NCBI GenBank assembly: GCA_964571215.1 | Contig: CAZMZZ010000042.1 | Coordinates: 1 to 12,381 of the forward strand | Direction: 5' to 3' | Length of the DNA: 12,381 bases | Source: CAJWPI01 sp964571215 | Lineage (GTDB): Bacteria > Pseudomonadota > Gammaproteobacteria > Magnimaribacterales > Magnimaribacteraceae | Part shown: positions 7,324-12,381 of the stretch, piece by piece | How the letters are laid out: each line of letters opens with the position of its first letter | Position numbering within the stretch: position 1 is the stretch's first letter | Translations under genes and position numbers: made by a program | The notes under the pieces: model-generated | Seen by the model: the letters and a program-made list of their open reading frames with translations, nothing else | Database searches by the model: none | Told to the model about the DNA's origin: nothing

Positions 7324-8424
7324 ATGAAAGTAAGATATTCCTATTTACCTCAACAATTTGAAGATGCTGATGATCTTTGGGAAGAACTAAAAGAGTTTGT
7401 AAAAACAGGAGATTTCACTCTTGGAGAGCCTTTAAAAGAATTTGAAAGAAAATTTGCTCAATTGATTGGAACAAAATATGCAATTGGAGTTAATTCAGGA
7501 ACAGATGCTATTAAACTTTCTTTAAAAGCAAAAGGAGTCACTGTTGGAGATGAAGTTATCACAGCTGCTAACACTTTTGTTGCAACAGTAGGAGCTATAT
7601 CAGAGTTAGGAGCCAAACCCGTGTTCATAGATTGCGATGATACTTTTTGTATGAATACGGATCTATTAGAAGAAGCTATCACTGACAAGACTAAGGCTAT
7701 CGTACCAGTACACTTTACTGGATATATGACTGATATGAGAAAGCTTATGCCAATAGCGGAGAAATTTAATATCTCTGTTGTAGAAGATGCCTGTCAGTCT
7801 ATTCTAGGTTCCTTAGAAGGAAAAAATGCAGGAACTTGGGGTAATGCAGGTGCTTTTTCTCTTCATCCTTTAAAAAATCTAAATGTTTGGTCAGATGGAG
7901 GTTTAATAGTTACTAATGAGAGTGATCTAGCAAATGAGCTATATTTACTAAGGAATCATGGCTTGGTTGATAGAGATACTGTTTCTATTATGGGGTATAA
8001 CTCTAGACTAGACACTCTGCAAGCGGTAGTAGGAAATTGGTTAATACCTCAAACACATAGTATTGCAAATAAAAGAATTGAAAATGCTGCACATTTAGAT
8101 AAACACTTATCTGAAATTGATGGAATTACCATTCCCCCTAGACCTAAAGATTATAAGATTGTTTACCACCTTTATATAGTATTTGCAGAAGAAAGAGATG
8201 CTCTTTTAGAACACTGCATTAAGGAAGGAATAGAAGCAAAAGTACATTACCCAATTCCAATATATCGACAAGAAGCATTAGCAAATTTGGGTCATAAAGA
8301 AGGAGATTTTCCTGTTTCAGATGCACATACTAGCAAGATAATAACTTTTCCTTGCGATCAACATTTAGAGGAAGAACAATTAGATCATATTATTAAAACA
8401 GTAAAAGACTTTTATAGCCATTAA
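7324..8424 (+). CDS. DegT/DnrJ/EryC1/StrS-family PLP-dependent sugar aminotransferase (first of a tandem pair)
   Basis: A 366-residue fold-type-I PLP enzyme that transfers an amino group, usually from glutamate, to a keto group on a nucleotide sugar. The PLP site is complete: GVNSGTDAIKLSLKA (55-69) for phosphate contact, VVEDACQSI (152-160) with Asp155 and Gln158, and the Schiff-base Lys184 in SLHPLKNLNVWSDGG (179-193). A conserved C-terminal HYPIPIYRQEAL follows. Length is normal for the family. It follows an SDR enzyme by 3 nt, which fits an oxidise-then-aminate sequence. Family members with a His in place of Lys are dehydratases; here the Lys is present, so an aminotransferase is expected. 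Its sugar substrate and the position aminated are not known. Confidence 0.93.
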   Translation: MKVRYSYLPQQFEDADDLWEELKEFVKTGDFTLGEPLKEFERKFAQLIGTKYAIGVNSGTDAIKLSLKAKGVTVGDEVITAANTFVATVGAISELGAKPVFIDCDDTFCMNTDLLEEAITDKTKAIVPVHFTGYMTDMRKLMPIAEKFNISVVEDACQSILGSLEGKNAGTWGNAGAFSLHPLKNLNVWSDGGLIVTNESDLANELYLLRNHGLVDRDTVSIMGYNSRLDTLQAVVGNWLIPQTHSIANKRIENAAHLDKHLSEIDGITIPPRPKDYKIVYHLYIVFAEERDALLEHCIKEGIEAKVHYPIPIYRQEALANLGHKEGDFPVSDAHTSKIITFPCDQHLEEEQLDHIIKTVKDFYSH

Positions 8425-8452
8425 TAAAAAATTAGAAATACCCTATGTAAAT

Positions 8453-9544
8453 TTGTCTTCTCAGTGGGATGAAGAGAGGGAAAAATTATTACCAATAATT
8501 GATAAAGTCTTTTCAAGAGGAAACTTCGTTGGAGGTGAAGAAATCTTAGATTTCGAAAAAAAAGTAAGTCTAATATGTGGAGTTAAATATGCAGTAGCAT
8601 TGAATAGTGGAACTGATGCTCTTACTTTGGCTCTGAAATTATTGGACGTAGGAGTTGGAGATGAAGTTATAACTCCGCCTAATTCTTTTATCGCATCTAC
8701 AGCAGCAATTGCCCACTTAGGCGCTAAGCCTGTCTTTGTCGATGTATTGGATGACCAGAATATGGATCCTACAAAAATAAAGTCTGCTATAACTAAAAAT
8801 ACAAAAGCCATCATGCCGGTTCACTTAACTGGAAGGATGTGCGAAATGGATGAAATTATGGAGATTGCTAAGCAGCACTCTATACCTGTAGTAGAGGATT
8901 CTGCTCAATCGATTGGGTCTCAATATAAGAATCGACCAAGTGGGTCAATAGGCGAAATAGGGTGCTTTTCAGCACACCCACTTAAGAATCTTAATGCTTT
9001 TGGTGATGCAGGGTTTTTAACCACAGATGTGAAAGAAATAGCAGAGAAAGCAAAGCTATTATCTAATCATGGTCTAAAAACAAGAGATGTTGTTGAGAGT
9101 TTTGGGGTTGTTTCAAGGATGGATACCATTCAAGCTGTGATTTTAAATCATCATCTAGAAAATCTTGAATCAGTTATTTCAAAAAGAAGAATAAATGCTT
9201 CAATTTACTTTGAAATACTTAACCCTAGATTTGTAGCTTTTAGTAAATCAAGGACTTACGCTTTGGATACTTTCCATACTTTTGTGATACAGGTAGACCA
9301 TAGAGATGCATTGAAAGATTTTCTTTCATCTCAGGGCATTGGAACATCAATTCACTACCCTATACCAATCCATATGCAACCTGCAGCTTCATACTTAAAT
9401 TTTTCTGAAGGATCCTTTCCTATAACTGAAGAACAATCAAAAAGAATTTTAACATTACCAGTAAATCAATATATTTCAGAAGAACAAATAAGTGTAATAG
9501 CAAAGAAAGTGAATTATTTTTTTGAAGAGGGCATACATGGATAA
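8453..9544 (+). CDS. Second DegT-family PLP sugar aminotransferase; start codon uncertain, probably further upstream
   Basis: Numbered from a TTG at 8453 the protein has 363 residues and is a tandem paralogue of the preceding gene. The PLP site is intact: ALNSGTDALTLAL (49-61), VVEDSAQSIGSQ (146-157) with Asp149 and Gln152, Schiff-base Lys178 in HPLKNLNAFGDAGFL (175-189), and HYPIPIHMQPA near the C-terminus. The same frame upstream of the TTG reads INKKLEIPYVNL, and a PYVNLSSQW-type N-terminus is usual in DegT proteins. Translation therefore likely starts earlier, yet no ATG or GTG start is available back to an in-frame stop at 8402-8404 apart from the interior GTA-type codons. Candidates are ATT at 8420, which overlaps the upstream stop (ATTAA), or ATA at 8438. 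It overlaps the next gene by 8 nt. Confidence 0.88.
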   Translation: MSSQWDEEREKLLPIIDKVFSRGNFVGGEEILDFEKKVSLICGVKYAVALNSGTDALTLALKLLDVGVGDEVITPPNSFIASTAAIAHLGAKPVFVDVLDDQNMDPTKIKSAITKNTKAIMPVHLTGRMCEMDEIMEIAKQHSIPVVEDSAQSIGSQYKNRPSGSIGEIGCFSAHPLKNLNAFGDAGFLTTDVKEIAEKAKLLSNHGLKTRDVVESFGVVSRMDTIQAVILNHHLENLESVISKRRINASIYFEILNPRFVAFSKSRTYALDTFHTFVIQVDHRDALKDFLSSQGIGTSIHYPIPIHMQPAASYLNFSEGSFPITEEQSKRILTLPVNQYISEEQISVIAKKVNYFFEEGIHG

Positions 9545-10505
9545 AAAAACACTAAAAGATCAATTTTTCCAGATGCTAAGAATAAGGAAGGTTGAATTAA
9601 AGATCTCAGAATTATACTCAGAAGAAGAGATGAGGTGTCCAGTACATCTTTCTGTAGGACAAGAAGCTGTAGCAGTAGGAGCTTGTTCTGCTCTTGAGAA
9701 GAAAGACATTGCTCTTAGTGCTCATAGATCTCATGCCCATTATTTAGCTAAAGGTGGAAATCTTAAGAAGATGCTTGCAGAACTTTATGGAAAAAAAACA
9801 GGTTGTGCAGAAGGAAAGGGCGGATCAATGCACCTAATTGATTTAGAAGCAGGATTAATAGCTGCTGTTCCCATTGTGGGAAGCACTATTCCAATTGCTG
9901 TTGGCTCGGCTTGGGGAAATATGATGCAAGATAAAAGCGTGAAGACTACAGTTTTCTTTGGAGAAGGAGCAACAGAAACGGGAGTCTTTCATGAGAGTCT
10001 TGGTTTTGCTTCTTTGCATGAAATGCCAATGATTTTTATTTGCGAGAACAATCTTTATTCAGTTTATTCACCTTTGGAAGTAAGACAATCTAGTAAAAGA
10101 GATAACATCAAGATTGCTGAAGGACATGGAATAATCTCTTTAAAAGGTGAAGGTAACGATGTTTATTCAGTCTATAGTGTTATTAAAGAAGCAATTAATA
10201 TTATTGAAAAACAGCAGGGACCGGTATATGTAGAGTTTGACACCTACAGATGGTTAGAGCATTGCGGTCCTAATGATGATGATCATTTAGGATACAGAAA
10301 TGATAAAGAGATCACATCATGGAAAAATAATTGTCCTATAGAGAAAACTAAAGTTTATCTTCTTAGTAATGACTTAGTAGATGAAAAAGAGATAGAAAAA
10401 ATATCTCTACAAATAGATGACGAGATCAGACAAGCTTTTGATTTTGCTAAATCAAGCCCCTTTTTAGAGAAGAAGCATTTATATACTTCTATTTATTCAG
10501 ATTAG
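9537..10505 (+). CDS. Thiamine-diphosphate-dependent dehydrogenase E1 component, alpha subunit (PDH/acetoin-dehydrogenase-like)
   Basis: A 322-residue alpha subunit of a two-subunit ThDP enzyme. It has CPVHLSVGQEAVAVGAC (34-50), SAHRSHAHYLAKGG (61-74) and GKGGSMHLID (93-102). The ThDP/Mg motif begins G142-E143-G144 and ends at Asn171-Asn172; it is normally GDG, so Asp is replaced by Glu. I start it at the ATG at 9537 because AAGAGG sits 7 nt upstream; an in-frame TTG at 9522 would add five residues and remove that site. The start overlaps the aminotransferase gene by 8 nt, and the beta subunit follows 27 nt downstream. No E2 lipoyl transferase or E3 is visible in the window, so decarboxylation may be linked to acyl transfer onto a sugar rather than to acyl-CoA formation; that is inference. 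Confidence 0.88.
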   Translation: MDKKTLKDQFFQMLRIRKVELKISELYSEEEMRCPVHLSVGQEAVAVGACSALEKKDIALSAHRSHAHYLAKGGNLKKMLAELYGKKTGCAEGKGGSMHLIDLEAGLIAAVPIVGSTIPIAVGSAWGNMMQDKSVKTTVFFGEGATETGVFHESLGFASLHEMPMIFICENNLYSVYSPLEVRQSSKRDNIKIAEGHGIISLKGEGNDVYSVYSVIKEAINIIEKQQGPVYVEFDTYRWLEHCGPNDDDHLGYRNDKEITSWKNNCPIEKTKVYLLSNDLVDEKEIEKISLQIDDEIRQAFDFAKSSPFLEKKHLYTSIYSD

Positions 10506-10532
10506 TGTTAAATAAAATTTTGTTTTAATAAA

Positions 10533-11585
10533 GTGAGAAATTTAAAATTCTTTGAAGCAATTCGTGAAGGAACTGCAATATCTTTAAGAGACGACCCCTC
10601 AGTCTATCTAGTGGGTCTTGGTGTTCCAGATCCTAAAGGTATCTTTGGAACCACAGAAGGTTTACAGAGTGAATATGGAGCAGACAGAGTATTTGATATG
10701 CCAATTTCTGAAAATGCTATGACTGGAGTTGCAATAGGGTCTGCTTTAGTAGGTATGAGACCAATTTTAACTCATCAAAGGGTCGAATTTGCTCTCTTAT
10801 CTATGGAACAAATAGTTAATCAAGCTGCTAAATGGTTTCATATGACAGCAGGGAAAAAAAATATTCCTTTAGTAATTAGGATGATTATTGGTCGTGGATG
10901 GGGCCAAGGAGCTCAACATTCACAAAGCCTTGAATCTTGGTTTGCTCACATTCCTGGTTTGAAAGTAGTAATGCCCGCTACACCTTATGATGCAAAGGGA
11001 CTTCTTATTTCTGCAGTTGAAGATAATAATCCAGTAATTTTTATGGAACACAGATGGTTACATAATACTTTTGGTGAAGTTCCTAAAAGGAAGTATAAGG
11101 TTCCTTTAGGTAAAGCAAACACCATCAAGTCCGGGAAAGATTTAACTATAGTTTCACATTCTTACATGTCAATTGAGGCCTTGAAAGCAGCCAAGATAAT
11201 GAAAGAACATGGTATAGATAGCGAGGTAATAGATTTAAGATCGCTTAGACCTTTAGATACTAAAACAATAATAAAATCTGTAAGAAAGACAAAAAGATTA
11301 TTAGTTGTTGATAATGGTTGGACGCGCTTTGGAGTAAGTGCAGAAATAATATCTTCGGTGACTGAAGAAATCTTTGATGAATTAATATGTTCTCCAAGTA
11401 GGATAGGGATAGAAGATGTGCCTTTACCAAGTACAAGGGCACTTGCTGTTCATTCTTACCCAACCCCATCCAAGATAGTGAAAGCTGCTGGAAAATTGTT
11501 AGGAATAGAAATTAAGTTATCAAAAGAGCAAAAGAAATCAGATCCCTTAGACCAACCAGATCAAAATTTTACTGGTCCTTTTTAG
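10533..11585 (+). CDS. Thiamine-diphosphate-dependent dehydrogenase E1 component, beta subunit (transketolase-like)
   Basis: A 350-residue partner of the preceding alpha subunit. The Pyr domain (about 1-180) has the invariant ThDP-activating Glu60 in MPISENAMTGVAIGSAL (56-72) and IGRGWGQGAQHSQSLESWF (119-137). The transketolase C-terminal domain (about 200-325) has TIVSHSYMSIEALKAA (205-220) and VIDLRSLRPLD. A final stretch of about 25 residues ends in DQNFTGPF, beyond the usual end of PDH E1-beta at around 325 residues. The start is GTG at 10533, with the typical MRNLKFFEAIREG opening and only a weak ribosome-binding site. Together the two subunits would form a heterotetramer with an active site at the alpha-beta interface, reacting with a 2-ketoacid or related donor. 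Confidence 0.9.
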   Translation: MRNLKFFEAIREGTAISLRDDPSVYLVGLGVPDPKGIFGTTEGLQSEYGADRVFDMPISENAMTGVAIGSALVGMRPILTHQRVEFALLSMEQIVNQAAKWFHMTAGKKNIPLVIRMIIGRGWGQGAQHSQSLESWFAHIPGLKVVMPATPYDAKGLLISAVEDNNPVIFMEHRWLHNTFGEVPKRKYKVPLGKANTIKSGKDLTIVSHSYMSIEALKAAKIMKEHGIDSEVIDLRSLRPLDTKTIIKSVRKTKRLLVVDNGWTRFGVSAEIISSVTEEIFDELICSPSRIGIEDVPLPSTRALAVHSYPTPSKIVKAAGKLLGIEIKLSKEQKKSDPLDQPDQNFTGPF

Positions 11586-11612
11586 TAATTAGCCATATTA
11601 GGAGAAATTAAG

Positions 11613-12269
11613 ATGGGAAAGGAAATAAATTTAATGAGAAATTATCCTAGAACTAAGAGAGATCCTGAGGCTAGGGCCTCATCTAAAACTGAAGAAGACA
11701 GAATAATAGCAAGAAAGTTTGATAAAGATTTTTTTGATGGAGATAGAAAATATGGTTATGGGGGTTATAGTTATAACCCTAGATTCTGGCAACCAGTTGT
11801 ACCTGACTTTATCTCTCATTATTCTTTAGATAAAAGTAGTTCAATTCTTGATATAGGAAGTGGGAAGGGTTTTATGCTTCATGATTTTATGGAAGCTATT
11901 CCTGGTATTAAGGTCAGAGGAATAGATATCTCTCCCTACGCAATTGAAAACTCTTTAGAAGATGTGAAACCTTTTCAACAAGTAGGTGATGCAAAAAAAC
12001 TACCTTTTGAAGATAACTCTTTTGATTTAGCTGTATCCATTGTGACGTTACATAATCTAGAAATTGAAGAGTGTGGACAATCTCTTAGAGAAATAGAGAG
12101 AGTTTCTAGAAATGCTTTCATTACTCTTGATGCTTATTCAAATGAGGAAGAAAAAACTGCTATGGAAGCATGGAATTTGACAGCTCTTACGGTAATGCAT
12201 GTGGATGAGTGGAGAAATTTCTTTGCAAAAAATGGCTATACAGGTGATTATTATTGGTTTATGCCATAA
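11613..12269 (+). CDS. Class I SAM-dependent methyltransferase
   Basis: A 218-residue Rossmann-fold methyltransferase. Motif I is SILDIGSGKGFML (77-89), the acidic residue of motif II is Asp105 in RGIDISPYAIENS (102-114), motif III is GDAKKLPFEDNSFDLAVSIV (125-144), and LHNLEIEECGQSLREIERV follows as in ubiE/BioC-type enzymes. The N-terminal 60 residues (DRKYGYGGYSYNPRFWQPVV) are characteristic of a subgroup found in surface-sugar clusters. GGAGA lies 7 nt upstream of the ATG at 11613, supporting this start; a second ATG seven codons later (11634) has no such site. The likely role is to methylate the sugar, or an amine or carbon introduced earlier in the pathway; target atom unknown. Confidence 0.88.
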   Translation: MGKEINLMRNYPRTKRDPEARASSKTEEDRIIARKFDKDFFDGDRKYGYGGYSYNPRFWQPVVPDFISHYSLDKSSSILDIGSGKGFMLHDFMEAIPGIKVRGIDISPYAIENSLEDVKPFQQVGDAKKLPFEDNSFDLAVSIVTLHNLEIEECGQSLREIERVSRNAFITLDAYSNEEEKTAMEAWNLTALTVMHVDEWRNFFAKNGYTGDYYWFMP

Positions 12270-12278
12270 GGAAGAAGA

Positions 12279-12381
12279 ATGAAATTTAAAGCAGCTATTT
12301 TAGTTGAATCAAAAAAACCCCTTGTCTTGGAAGAGATTGAAATTAATCCTTTAGAGGTTGGACAAGTTTTAGTAAAACTAG
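12279..12381 (+). CDS. Zinc-type (MDR family) alcohol dehydrogenase, N-terminus only
   Basis: Starts at an ATG 9 nt after the methyltransferase stop, with AAGGAAGAAG as ribosome-binding site. The 34 visible residues begin MKFKAAILVESKKPLVLEEI and end NPLEVGQVLVKL. This is the GroES-like N-terminus of medium-chain NAD(P)-dependent alcohol dehydrogenases, which continue for about 350 residues. The catalytic Cys and zinc ligands lie beyond the window. By position it would oxidise a hydroxyl or reduce a keto group on the operon's sugar or on the two-carbon unit. Which direction it runs is not knowable from the fragment. Confidence 0.8.
   Translation, partial: MKFKAAILVESKKPLVLEEIEINPLEVGQVLVKL

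Noticed and set aside
4569..8814. Minus-strand ORFs of 69-117 codons at 4569-4778, 5334-5588, 7458-7688 and 8461-8814
   Set aside because: All lie opposite conserved motifs of well-recognised plus-strand genes and show no domain of their own.
9522..9536. TTG start five codons upstream for the E1 alpha gene
   Set aside because: The in-frame ATG at 9537 has a well-spaced AAGAGG, which the TTG start would place inside the coding sequence.
9537..11585. A complete pyruvate or acetoin dehydrogenase operon
   Set aside because: Only E1 subunits are present; the next genes are a methyltransferase and an MDR dehydrogenase, with no lipoyl E2 or flavin E3.
1..12381. CRISPR array, insertion sequence or phage genes
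   Set aside because: No spaced direct repeats, transposase, terminal inverted repeats or phage-type proteins were seen on either strand.

Overview
The window is AT-rich DNA from a bacterium. It most likely comes from a streamlined, low-GC marine-type gammaproteobacterium. That assignment is an inference: an rnr-rlmB pair on one transcript is the classic gammaproteobacterial arrangement, and the base composition and tight gene spacing fit, but there is no species marker here.

Left part, minus strand (about 1-2600): tRNA-Thr(UGU), then a short RNase R gene (rnr), then the start of the 23S rRNA 2'-O-methyltransferase gene rlmB, which runs off the left edge. A good promoter lies just upstream of the tRNA, and the three genes are so close together that they are probably one transcript. 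This is housekeeping RNA-metabolism DNA.

Middle (about 2563-3244): no intact gene. It holds the tRNA promoter, a doubtful 29-residue ORF, a plus-strand remnant of a transketolase C-terminal subunit gene with an in-frame stop, a possible weak terminator and an AT-rich leader.

Right part, plus strand (3245-12381): one tightly packed run of nine genes, continuing past the right edge. In order: extended-SDR nucleotide-sugar epimerase/dehydratase; fused nucleotidylyltransferase-PfkB kinase (HldE/RfaE domains in reversed order); GmhA-like SIS-domain phosphoheptose isomerase; second extended-SDR enzyme; two tandem DegT/DnrJ-type PLP sugar aminotransferases; thiamine-diphosphate E1 alpha and beta subunits (pyruvate-dehydrogenase-like, with no E2 or E3); SAM methyltransferase; and the start of a zinc-type (MDR) alcohol dehydrogenase.

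Taken together, the right part looks like a biosynthetic operon for an unusual surface sugar. An isomerase, kinase and nucleotidylyltransferase would make an NDP-activated heptose from sedoheptulose 7-phosphate. Two SDR enzymes and two aminotransferases would then oxidise, epimerise and aminate it. The E1 pair may add a two-carbon (acyl) unit or run a ketoacid step, and the methyltransferase and dehydrogenase would finish it. The transketolase remnant next to it suggests the cluster once carried its own source of sedoheptulose phosphate. No glycosyltransferase, flippase or transporter is visible, so the locus probably continues to the right. The final product is not determinable from the sequence.
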